Part shown: positions 13,195 through 19,030 of the stretch, piece after piece | Layout of the letters: each line of letters begins with the position of its first letter | How positions within the stretch are numbered: the stretch's first letter is position 1 | NCBI GenBank assembly: GCA_036657595.1 | Contig: JAVXFZ010000049.1 | Location: forward strand, 1-19,030 | Length of the DNA stretch: 19,030 nucleotides | From: Odoribacter sp036657595 | GTDB lineage: Bacteria > Bacteroidota > Bacteroidia > Bacteroidales > Marinifilaceae | Reading direction: 5' to 3' | Made by a program: the position numbers and the translations under genes | The notes under the pieces: model-generated | Databases searched by the model: none | Told to the model about the DNA's origin: nothing | What the model saw: only the letters and a program-made list of their open reading frames with translations

Positions 13195-14535
13195 ATGAAG
13201 TTATTTGATACATTAAAGAACATTTGGAAAATTGAGGAATTGAAGACCCGGATTCTTACGACTCTTGGGTTGATTCTCGTTTACAGAATTGGAACAGAGG
13301 TTGTATTGCCGGGCATTGACCCTGCCGGATTAGCTGCATTGAAGGAACAGACATCAAGTGGTGTACTGGGTTTACTGGATATGTTTTCGGGGGGTGCATT
13401 TTCAAATGCTTCGATATTTGCCTTAGGAATTATGCCTTATATTTCTGCTTCTATTGTTGTTCAGTTATTGGGAATTGCGGTTCCTTATTTTCAACGAATG
13501 CAGCGTGAAGGTGAAAGTGGACGGCGAAAAATTAACCAGATTACCCGTTATCTGACCATCATTATTCTGATATTACAAGGTTCTGCGTATCTTACCAACT
13601 TGCATGCTCAGATTCGTCCCGAATTCTTTTTAATGAAAGGGGCTTTCTTTACTATTTATTCTGTAATTATTTTGGCTGCAGGCTCAATGTTTGTTTTGTG
13701 GTTGGGAGAAAAAATTACAGATAAAGGAATTGGAAATGGAGTTTCTATTATCATTATGATTGGTATTATCGCCCGATTACCTTTTGCATTCTTTGCAGAA
13801 TTAACATCGAGAGTGAGCCAACAAGGTGGAGGAGCTGTGGCTTTCTTGGTAGAAATAGCTTTCTTGTTTTTTGTTTTTTGCGGTACGATATTGTTAGTAC
13901 AAGGAACACGTAAGGTCCCTGTACAGTATGCGAAGAGAATCGTAGGTAACAAACAGTACGGAGGTGTTCGTCAATATATTCCTTTGAAAATTAATGCAGC
14001 AGGTGTTATGCCGATCATTTTTGCCCAGGCAATTATGTTACTGCCTATTTCATTTGTGAATTATGCAGCTGCTGATTCGATGTCGGGTTTTGCTGCTGCT
14101 TTTTCTAATTTCACAGGTATTTGGTATAATGCAACCTTCTTTGTGTTGATTGTTGCTTTTACGTATTTTTATACGGCAATCACAGTCAATCCGATGCAGA
14201 TGTCTGAGGATATGAAGAAAAACGGAGGTTTTATTCCGGGTGTGAAACCGGGTAGAAAAACGATGGAATTCTTAGATACTATTATGTCAAGAATCACGTT
14301 GCCGGGATCTATATTCTTGGGAATCGTGGCTATATTGCCGGCATTTGCAACGATAGCTGGTGTTAATAATCAGTTCTCTCAGTTTTATGGTGGTACTTCT
14401 TTGTTGATTTTGGTGGGAGTTGTTTTGGATACCTTGCAGCAAGTTGAATCTCACTTATTGATGCGTCATTATGACGGATTAATGAAGACAGGTCGTATTA
14501 AAGGGAAGACTCCGGGAGGACCGTCTGCTTATTAA
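13195..14535 (+). CDS. secY: Protein translocase subunit SecY
   Basis: SecY forms the protein-conducting channel of the inner membrane with SecE and SecG. The 446 residues predict ten membrane helices, roughly at 18-40, 72-95, 115-136, 150-171, 181-202, 214-236, 268-290, 309-331, 369-390 and 398-417. Signature segments are GESGRRKINQITRY (106-119), GEKITDKGIGNGVSIII (171-187), VPVQYAKR (241-248) and IPLKINAAGVMPIIFA (262-277). In the cytoplasmic loop that engages SecA and the ribosome, the position of E. coli Arg357 is Lys351 (FIPGVKPGR), a conservative change. The gene follows rplO after 107 nt holding a long hairpin. Confidence 0.98.
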   Translation: MKLFDTLKNIWKIEELKTRILTTLGLILVYRIGTEVVLPGIDPAGLAALKEQTSSGVLGLLDMFSGGAFSNASIFALGIMPYISASIVVQLLGIAVPYFQRMQREGESGRRKINQITRYLTIIILILQGSAYLTNLHAQIRPEFFLMKGAFFTIYSVIILAAGSMFVLWLGEKITDKGIGNGVSIIIMIGIIARLPFAFFAELTSRVSQQGGGAVAFLVEIAFLFFVFCGTILLVQGTRKVPVQYAKRIVGNKQYGGVRQYIPLKINAAGVMPIIFAQAIMLLPISFVNYAAADSMSGFAAAFSNFTGIWYNATFFVLIVAFTYFYTAITVNPMQMSEDMKKNGGFIPGVKPGRKTMEFLDTIMSRITLPGSIFLGIVAILPAFATIAGVNNQFSQFYGGTSLLILVGVVLDTLQQVESHLLMRHYDGLMKTGRIKGKTPGGPSAY

Positions 14536-14541
14536 AAATAT

Positions 14542-14587
14542 AAAGTCGAAAGTCAAGAGCTTTTATACTTTTGACATTCGACTTTTT
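14542..14587 (+). terminator. Hairpin after secY, possible terminator or attenuator
   Basis: AAAGTCGAA (14542-14550) pairs perfectly with TTCGACTTT (14577-14585); after one A-A mismatch GTCAA (14552-14556) pairs with TTGAC (14571-14575), leaving a 14-nt loop. Two more T follow the stem, so there is a run of five T at 14583-14587, partly within the stem. It is weaker and less GC-rich than the terminator at 110-155, but it sits directly before a new promoter, so partial termination of the secY transcript is plausible. Confidence 0.5.
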
Positions 14588-14613
14588 GATATTTAGCTTT
14601 TGATGGGCAGTAT

Positions 14614-14646
14614 TTTGTGAGTTAAAATATTTTTTTGTACTTTTGC
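14614..14646 (+). promoter_or_regulatory. Promoter of map, Bacteroidota type, nearly leaderless
   Basis: TTTG (14614-14617) and TACTTTTGC (14638-14646) both match the Bacteroidota consensus perfectly, with a 20-nt spacer, identical in layout to the rpsL promoter. The -7 element ends three bases before the map ATG at 14650, so transcription should begin at or very near the start codon. Confidence 0.85.
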
Positions 14647-14649
14647 AAT

Positions 14650-15426
14650 ATGATTTTTATAAAAACTGGGGAAGAAATTGAATTATTGAGAGAAAGTAAT
14701 CTCCTTGTGGGAATGACTCTGGGCGAGGTGTCAAAGCATATTCGTCCGGGGATTTCTACGTTAGAATTGGATCGTGTGGCTGAAGAATTTATTCGTTCTC
14801 ATAATGCTGTTCCTGGTTTTTTAGGTTACGGTGGTTTTCCGAATACGCTTTGTATTTCTATAAATGATAAAGTTGTACACGGTATTCCTTCTGCCACTTG
14901 TATTTTGCAGGAAGGTGATATAGTTTCTATTGATTGTGGAACTGTTAAAAATGGTTTTTACGGAGATAGTGCTTATACATTTGAAGTTGGAGAAGTTGAT
15001 GAAGAAGTCCGTAAATTATTGCGGGTGACCAAAGAAAGTTTGTATAAAGGAATTGAAAAGGCTGTCGCAGGTTTGCGGATTGGTGATATCGGTTATGCAG
15101 TTCAAACACATTGTGAAGCTGCTGGATTTTCAGTTGTCCGAGAAATGGTGGGGCATGGTGTTGGACGCGAATTGCATGAAGAACCTCAGGTTCCTAATTA
15201 TGGACATCAAGGGCAGGGAGTGAAGTTGCAAGAGGGAATGGTTATTGCTATTGAACCAATGATAAATTTGGGTAAGCGGCATATTTATCAGGACTCTGAC
15301 GGTTGGACAATCCGGACGAGAGATAAAAAGCCATCAGCCCATTTTGAACATACGATAGCAATAGGCAAGCATAGCGCTGACATATTGTCGTCGTTTGAAT
15401 ATGTGGAGAAAGAGTTAAATCGTTGA
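14650..15426 (+). CDS. map: Type I methionine aminopeptidase
   Basis: Map removes the initiator Met from nascent proteins with small second residues. The 258-residue product starting at 14650 (MIFIKTGEEIELLRES) matches the family N-terminus; an upstream in-frame ATG at 14635 would add five residues but lies inside the predicted promoter. Metal ligands are all visible: Asp95, Asp106, His169, Glu202 and Glu233, with substrate-contacting His78 (VVHGIP). It lacks the N-terminal SH3-binding or zinc-finger extension of some types (class Ia). It is expressed from a strong-looking promoter overlapping its start and probably also by read-through from secY. Confidence 0.97.
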   Translation: MIFIKTGEEIELLRESNLLVGMTLGEVSKHIRPGISTLELDRVAEEFIRSHNAVPGFLGYGGFPNTLCISINDKVVHGIPSATCILQEGDIVSIDCGTVKNGFYGDSAYTFEVGEVDEEVRKLLRVTKESLYKGIEKAVAGLRIGDIGYAVQTHCEAAGFSVVREMVGHGVGRELHEEPQVPNYGHQGQGVKLQEGMVIAIEPMINLGKRHIYQDSDGWTIRTRDKKPSAHFEHTIAIGKHSADILSSFEYVEKELNR

Positions 15427-15512
15427 TTTGTAGAATGGATTTAGAATCATAAAAACGACTAAACGAAGTACAGACAATGTGCGTTGACTAAACAAATAAA
15501 CAAAGTAATAGT
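15427..15512 (+). other. map-infA spacer with a direct repeat
   Basis: This 86-nt AT-rich spacer has GACTAAAC twice (15457-15464 and 15486-15493). Between the copies AACG (15462-15465) and CGTT (15482-15485) could pair weakly. No promoter matching TAnnTTTG with a -33 partner is seen. The sequence before the infA ATG is rich in A, as usual here. Confidence 0.35.
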
Positions 15513-15734
15513 ATGGCAAAACAGCCGTCAATAGAACAAGATGGAGTGATAACAGAAGCATTATCAAATGCTATGTTTAGGGTGGAATTGGAAAATGGGC
15601 ACGTGATTACCGCTCATATATCCGGTAAGATGCGTATGCATTATATTAAAATACTTCCTGGTGATAGGGTAAGGGTGGATATGTCACCTTATGACCTAAC
15701 GAAAGGAAGGATTACTTTTAGATATAAAAATTGA
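15513..15734 (+). CDS. infA: Translation initiation factor IF-1
   Basis: IF-1 binds the 30S A site during initiation and enhances IF-2 and IF-3 action. The 73-residue OB-fold protein shows the complete family pattern: MAKQPSIEQDGVITEAL, NAMFRVELENGHVITAHISGKMR (within 19-41), ILPGDRVRVDMSPYDLTKGRI (within 47-67) and the terminal RYKN. The length is as expected (72-73). It is the usual partner of rpmJ and rpsM in this block. Confidence 0.98.
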   Translation: MAKQPSIEQDGVITEALSNAMFRVELENGHVITAHISGKMRMHYIKILPGDRVRVDMSPYDLTKGRITFRYKN

Positions 15735-15802
15735 ATCTGTTGGCTTATTCATCTTTGGACGCCTTCTGTTGTTAGGAAGTTGCAAACGATGGGTGATCAA
15801 TA

Positions 15803-15818
15803 AATATTTGTGAATATT
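15803..15818 (+). other. Small hairpin before rpmJ
   Basis: AATATT (15803-15808) and AATATT (15813-15818) are self-complementary and form a 6-bp AT hairpin with a TGTG loop, 14 nt before the rpmJ ATG. It lies in the 98-nt infA-rpmJ spacer, which otherwise shows only weak structure. May be chance in AT-rich DNA. Confidence 0.3.
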
Positions 15819-15832
15819 CTAATTTTGAAACC

Positions 15833-15949
15833 ATGAAGGTAAGAGCGTCAATCAAGAAACGTAATGACGATTGCAAAATTGTAAGGAGAAAAGGCGTTTT
15901 GTACGTCATTAACAAAAAGAACCCGAAGTTTAAACAACGTCAGGGTTAA
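15833..15949 (+). CDS. rpmJ: 50S ribosomal protein bL36, zinc-free form
   Basis: L36 is the smallest 50S protein. The 38-codon ORF starts with ATG at 15833 and ends with TAA at 15947-15949, and reads MKVRASIKKR at the N-terminus and FKQRQG at the end, both family signatures. Of the four zinc ligands of the C-plus form (Cys11, Cys14, Cys27, His33), only Cys14 is kept; the others are Asn11, Asn27 and Phe33, so it should not bind zinc. The place between infA and rpsM is the usual one, which confirms the call despite the short length. Confidence 0.97.
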   Translation: MKVRASIKKRNDDCKIVRRKGVLYVINKKNPKFKQRQG

Positions 15950-15978
15950 TCATTAATCTGTAAAATTAAAAAAGATTT

Positions 15979-16356
15979 ATGGCAAGAATCGTAGGTGTAG
16001 ATTTACCCTCAAACAAAAGAGGAGAAATAGCCTTGACCTATATCTTTGGTATAGGTAGAAGTAGTGCACGGACTATCCTGAGTGAAGCCGGCATCGATTA
16101 TGACCTTAAGGTAAAAGACTGGAATGATGATCAGCTCTCGGCTGTACGTAAGATCATTGGAGCAACGTACAAAGTCGAAGGTGAGCTTAGATCAAGTGTC
16201 CAGATGAACATCAAACGTTTGATGGATATCGGTTGTTACCGTGGAATCCGTCACCGTTTAGGTCTGCCTGTCAGAGGACAGAGTACAAAGAACAACGCCC
16301 GCACTCGTAAGGGCAAGAAGAAAACTGTTGCTAACAAGAAAAAAGCAACTAAATAA
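15979..16356 (+). CDS. rpsM: 30S ribosomal protein uS13
   Basis: S13 is at the top of the 30S head, forms bridges with the 50S subunit and contacts P-site tRNA through its tail. The 125 residues begin MARIVGVDLPSNKRGEIAL, have the helix-two-turn-helix region TYIFGIGRSSARTIL (within 20-34) and the signature YRGIRHRLGLPVRGQSTKNNARTRKG (within about 88-113), followed by a Lys-rich tail. The spacer to rpmJ is only 29 nt, so an E. coli-type S4-binding pseudoknot in front of rpsM does not fit here. Confidence 0.98.
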   Translation: MARIVGVDLPSNKRGEIALTYIFGIGRSSARTILSEAGIDYDLKVKDWNDDQLSAVRKIIGATYKVEGELRSSVQMNIKRLMDIGCYRGIRHRLGLPVRGQSTKNNARTRKGKKKTVANKKKATK

Positions 16357-16368
16357 TTGAGTTGAATT

Positions 16369-16758
16369 ATGGCAAAGAAGTCTACATCAAACAAGAAGCG
16401 GCTGGTTAAAGTAGAAGCCGTGGGACAAGCACACGTTCATTCCTCTTTTAATAACATCATTATCTCTTTGACCAATAATACTGGTCAGGTGATTTCTTGG
16501 TCTTCGGCCGGAAAGATGGGATTCAGAGGATCTAAGAAGAATACTCCTTATGCAGCTCAGATGGCTGCTGCTGATTGCTCTAAAGTGGCATTCGACCTTG
16601 GAATGAGAAAAGTAAAAGTATATGTTTCAGGTCCGGGTAACGGTCGTGAATCAGCTATTCGTTCAATCCATACCAGTGGTATTGAAGTTGCTGAGATCGT
16701 AGATGTTACGCCGCTTCCGCATAACGGTTGTCGCCCCCCGAAACGGAGAAGAGTTTAA
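16369..16758 (+). CDS. rpsK: 30S ribosomal protein uS11
   Basis: S11 forms part of the platform and the wall of the E site. The 129 residues have a basic N-terminal tail, AHVHSSFNNIIISLTNNTGQV (within 21-42), SAGKMGFRGSKKNTPYAAQ (within about 45-64) and end in PHNGCRPPKRRRV. Asn119-Gly120 in that ending matches the site in E. coli S11 where isoaspartate forms. Length and start match the family. A 103-nt spacer with a hairpin follows, before rpsD. Confidence 0.98.
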   Translation: MAKKSTSNKKRLVKVEAVGQAHVHSSFNNIIISLTNNTGQVISWSSAGKMGFRGSKKNTPYAAQMAAADCSKVAFDLGMRKVKVYVSGPGNGRESAIRSIHTSGIEVAEIVDVTPLPHNGCRPPKRRRV

Positions 16759-16775
16759 TAAGTGAAAAATGGAAA

Positions 16776-16834
16776 ACTAAAAGTGAAAAACTTTCGACTT
16801 TTCAAGATTCGACATTGGACTTTCGACTTTTAGT
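16776..16834 (+). repeat. Hairpin and 12-bp direct repeat between rpsK and rpsD
   Basis: CTTTCGACTTTT occurs twice, at 16791-16802 and 16820-16831. ACTAAAAGT (16776-16784) pairs perfectly with ACTTTTAGT (16826-16834), continued by GAAA (16785-16788) with TTTC (16821-16824) with one bulged G. The alternative stem TGAAAA (16784-16789) with TTTTCA (16799-16804) competes with it. The TTCGACTTTT word is shared with the secY-map hairpin. Confidence 0.62.
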
Positions 16835-16861
16835 AAACGTGTAATAAAATTTGAATTAGAA

Positions 16862-17470
16862 ATGGCTAGATATACAGGACCTAAGTCTAAAATAGCAAGA
16901 AAGTTCGGTGAGCCCATTTACGGACCGGATAAAGCACTGGAGCGGAGAAACTATCCGTCTGGACAGCACGGTATGGCTCGTCGTAGAAGAAAAATATCTG
17001 AATATGGCGTTCAGTTGAAAGAAAAGCAAAAAGCAAAATATACTTATGGATTGCTTGAAAAACAATTCCGTATTCTGTTTGAGAAAGCAGAGGCATCTGG
17101 TGGAGTGACCGGTGAAGTATTATTGCAAATGTTAGAATGCCGTCTGGACAATGTAGTGTATCGTTTGGGTATAGCTCCGACACGTGCTGCAGCTCGTCAG
17201 TTGGTATCTCACTGTCATATCACAGTGAATGGAGGCGTTTGTAATATTCCATCAGCAGCCGTTCGTCCTAACGACATCGTTGCTGTTCGTGAAAAATCAA
17301 AAGCTCTTGAAGTTGTTGCCGAAAGTTTACGTAGCAACCGTGTGACCAAATATTCCTGGTTGGAATGGGATGGTGCTTCTATGAGCGGAAAGCTGTTAAA
17401 TGTACCGGAAAGAACTGATATTCCGGAAAACATTAAAGAACAGTTAATCGTAGAATTGTATTCTAAGTAA
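16862..17470 (+). CDS. rpsD: 30S ribosomal protein uS4, zinc-free form
   Basis: S4 is a primary 16S rRNA binder that nucleates 30S body assembly. The 202 residues begin MARYTGPKSKIARKFGEPIYG without the four-Cys zinc knuckle seen in C-plus S4 proteins. LLEKQFRILFEKAEASGGVTG and the S4 RNA-binding domain (ECRLDNVVYRLGIAPTRAAARQLVSHCHITVNG, within about 90-125) are clear. In E. coli S4 represses the alpha operon and in Bacillus its own rpsD leader; the 103-nt structured spacer before it would be the place for such control here. Confidence 0.98.
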   Translation: MARYTGPKSKIARKFGEPIYGPDKALERRNYPSGQHGMARRRRKISEYGVQLKEKQKAKYTYGLLEKQFRILFEKAEASGGVTGEVLLQMLECRLDNVVYRLGIAPTRAAARQLVSHCHITVNGGVCNIPSAAVRPNDIVAVREKSKALEVVAESLRSNRVTKYSWLEWDGASMSGKLLNVPERTDIPENIKEQLIVELYSK

Positions 17471-17486
17471 AAAAATTGAAATATTT

Positions 17487-18479
17487 ATGGCAATATTAGC
17501 TTTCCAGAAACCGGATAAAGTAATTATGCTCGAATCGACAGATAAATTCGGTAAGTTCGAATTTCGTCCGCTTGAGCCAGGTTACGGAATCACTATTGGT
17601 AATCCATTGCGCAGAATTTTGCTGTCTTCTTTGGAAGGCTTTGCGATTACCGGCATCAAAATAAATGGTGTAGAACACGAGTTTGCCACCATCCCGGGAG
17701 TAATCGAGGATGTGACCGAGATGATCCTGAATCTGAAGCAGGTTCGGTTTAAGAGAAAAGTAGAGGACATAGAGGAGGAGAAACTGACCGTTTTGATTTC
17801 CGGTCAGGAAGCTTTTAAGGCTGGGGATATTAATAAATTTCTCACAGGCTTTGAAGTACTGAATACGGATCTAGTGATCTCTCATATGGATGTTTCAGTG
17901 AATTTCCAAATGGAAATAACGATCCAGAAGGGACGTGGATATGTTCCGAGTACTGAAAATATGCCGGCAGAAATTGAAGCAGGATTTATCCCTATTGATG
18001 CCATTTATACTCCGATCCGGAACGTAAAATATGAAATTGAGAACTATCGGGTAGAAGGAAAAACCGACTATGAAAAGTTGTTGTTTGAAATCGAAACTGA
18101 TGGTTCTATTGCTCCTACCGATGCTTTGAAAGAAGCTGCAAAGATTCTAATCCATCACTTTATGTTATTCTCAGATGAAAAAATTTCTTTAGAGTCTGAA
18201 GATAAATACGGTAATGAAGAATTTGACGAAGAAGTACTTCATATGCGTCAACTCTTGAAGACTAAACTGGTTGATATGGATCTGTCAGTTCGAGCATTGA
18301 ACTGTCTGAAAGCTGCTGAAGTAGAAACACTTGGAGAATTGTGTCGTTTCAATAAAAATGATCTGCTCAAATTCCGAAACTTTGGTAAAAAGTCGTTGAC
18401 TGAGCTTGAAGCTTTATTGGAAAATAACAATCTCGAATTTGGTATGGATGTTTCTAAGTATAAATTAGATAAGGAATAA
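17487..18479 (+). CDS. rpoA: DNA-directed RNA polymerase subunit alpha
   Basis: The alpha dimer is the assembly platform of RNA polymerase, and its C-terminal domain contacts upstream DNA and activators. The 330 residues have the N-terminal domain (1-about 230) with GYGITIGNPLRRILLSSLEG (32-51), an acidic linker (about 235-250, EDKYGNEEFDEE) and the C-terminal domain with VRALNCLKAA (268-277) and FGKKSLTELE (299-308). Arg269 matches E. coli Arg265, the key DNA-contacting residue. It is 16 nt after rpsD and 4 nt before rplQ, the usual end of the alpha block. Confidence 0.98.
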   Translation: MAILAFQKPDKVIMLESTDKFGKFEFRPLEPGYGITIGNPLRRILLSSLEGFAITGIKINGVEHEFATIPGVIEDVTEMILNLKQVRFKRKVEDIEEEKLTVLISGQEAFKAGDINKFLTGFEVLNTDLVISHMDVSVNFQMEITIQKGRGYVPSTENMPAEIEAGFIPIDAIYTPIRNVKYEIENYRVEGKTDYEKLLFEIETDGSIAPTDALKEAAKILIHHFMLFSDEKISLESEDKYGNEEFDEEVLHMRQLLKTKLVDMDLSVRALNCLKAAEVETLGELCRFNKNDLLKFRNFGKKSLTELEALLENNNLEFGMDVSKYKLDKE

Positions 18480-18483
18480 CACA

Positions 18484-18990
18484 ATGAACCATAAGAAGAA
18501 ATTTAACCACTTAAGCAGAACCAGTGCACATAGGAAGGCACTGCTTTCTAATATGGCTGTTTCTCTGATCCTTCATAAAAGGATCAGTACAACAGTAGCT
18601 AAGGCTAAAGCGCTCAAAATGTATGTTGAGCCACTGATTACTAAAAGTAAAAACGATAACCTTAATTCTCGTCGTGTAGTGTTTAGCTATTTGGGAGAGA
18701 AGGAGGCTGTTACTGAATTATTCACTGAAGTAGCTCCGAAAATTGTAAATCGTCCTGGCGGATATACTCGTATCTTGCGCACAGGAAGTCGTTTAGGAGA
18801 TAATGCAGAAACCTGTATAATTGAATTGGTTGATTATAATGCAACTTATACGGAAGTGAAACAGGATGTTAAGAAAACAACCACGCGTCGCCGTCGTGCT
18901 TCAGGTACGAAGAAAGCAGAAGCTACTGATGCTGTTGTTGAAGAAGCTTTGAAAGCAGAAAATTCTGTTGAGGAAGCTCCAAAAGCTTAG
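18484..18990 (+). CDS. rplQ: 50S ribosomal protein bL17 with C-terminal extension
   Basis: L17 sits near the tunnel exit of the 50S subunit. Residues 1-about 122 are the conserved core: MNHKKKFNHLSRTSAHRKAL, ISTTVAKAKALK (35-45), NRPGGYTRIL (89-98) and IIELVDYN (112-119). E. coli L17 is 127 residues; this one is 168, with a tail that is first basic (KKTTTRRRR, 130-138) and then acidic and Ala-rich, with the similar blocks EEALKA (153-158) and EEAPKA (163-168). Such charged tails are common in Bacteroidota L17. It is the last gene of the cluster in the window. Confidence 0.97.
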   Translation: MNHKKKFNHLSRTSAHRKALLSNMAVSLILHKRISTTVAKAKALKMYVEPLITKSKNDNLNSRRVVFSYLGEKEAVTELFTEVAPKIVNRPGGYTRILRTGSRLGDNAETCIIELVDYNATYTEVKQDVKKTTTRRRRASGTKKAEATDAVVEEALKAENSVEEAPKA

Positions 18991-18992
18991 TA

Positions 18993-19030
18993 ACTCTCCT
19001 CTTTTAGGGGGATTAAATAAAAAAAGCGGA
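18993..19030 (+). other. Post-rplQ sequence, possible start of the cluster's end signal
   Basis: TCCTC (18997-19001) can pair with GGGGG (19007-19011, with two G-U wobbles) around a 5-nt loop just after rplQ. The bases that follow are A-rich (ATTAAATAAAAAAAG) rather than a T run, so this is not a standard intrinsic terminator. The window ends at 19030, before the true end of the transcript can be judged. Confidence 0.25.

Noticed and set aside
14239..14253. Lys351 in place of the E. coli Arg357 of SecY as a defect
   Set aside because: It is a conservative change in an otherwise intact SecY and probably normal for the lineage; noted in the gene entry only.
15750..15757. CATCTTTG in the infA-rpmJ spacer as a -7 promoter element
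   Set aside because: One mismatch to TAnnTTTG and no TTTG-like -33 element about 20 nt upstream.
15820..15827. TAATTTTG just before rpmJ, a perfect TAnnTTTG
   Set aside because: No -33 partner at 19-21 nt upstream; such 8-mers are expected by chance in AT-rich spacers. It would also start transcription within the rpmJ start codon region.

Overview
The window is a single, uninterrupted plus-strand ribosomal-protein supercluster: the str, S10, spc and alpha gene blocks fused end to end. Several features point to Bacteroidota, probably order Bacteroidales. The promoters match the Bacteroidota sigma-ABfr type (TTTG, 20 nt, TAnnTTTG). Nearly all starts lack a Shine-Dalgarno sequence and have A-rich upstream bases instead. 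There is no tuf between fusA and rpsJ, and no adk between secY and map. S4, S14 and L36 are all of the zinc-free type. The genus cannot be fixed from sequence reading alone. The genes look native, and no mobile element, phage gene, CRISPR array, tRNA or rRNA was seen.

Layout: bases 1-76 hold the tail of an unrecognised upstream gene, closed by a strong intrinsic terminator (110-155). A perfect Bacteroidota promoter (234-266) then starts the cluster. The str block is rpsL, rpsG, fusA. The S10 block is rpsJ, rplC, rplD, rplW, rplB, rpsS, rplV, rpsC, rplP, rpmC, rpsQ. The spc block is rplN, rplX, rplE, rpsN, rpsH, rplF, rplR, rpsE, rpmD, rplO, secY. The last block is map, infA, rpmJ, rpsM, rpsK, rpsD, rpoA, rplQ. 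rpmJ (38 codons, 15833-15949) is short and easily missed. Two start sites were moved downstream on family grounds in ribosomal genes (rplV to 6627, rpmD to 12432), and map was set to 14650.

How it works together: the genes encode about half of the ribosomal proteins plus EF-G, IF-1, the SecY channel, methionine aminopeptidase and RNA polymerase alpha, so translation, protein export, N-terminal processing and transcription share one cluster. Most junctions are 0-55 nt. Nine spacers are much longer (86-172 nt), and at least five of them hold long imperfect inverted repeats built from reiterated short words. Two of the long spacers (before rplE and before map) also hold good internal promoters with the same 20-nt spacing as the rpsL promoter.

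No novel protein system is present. The parts worth a second look are the non-coding ones: the family of junction hairpins, the near-leaderless map promoter, the rplE promoter/leader and the S12-S7 spacer with two tandem micro-ORFs. No gene-free stretch reaches 300 bases; the stretch 77-311 holds the terminator, the promoter and the rpsL leader.
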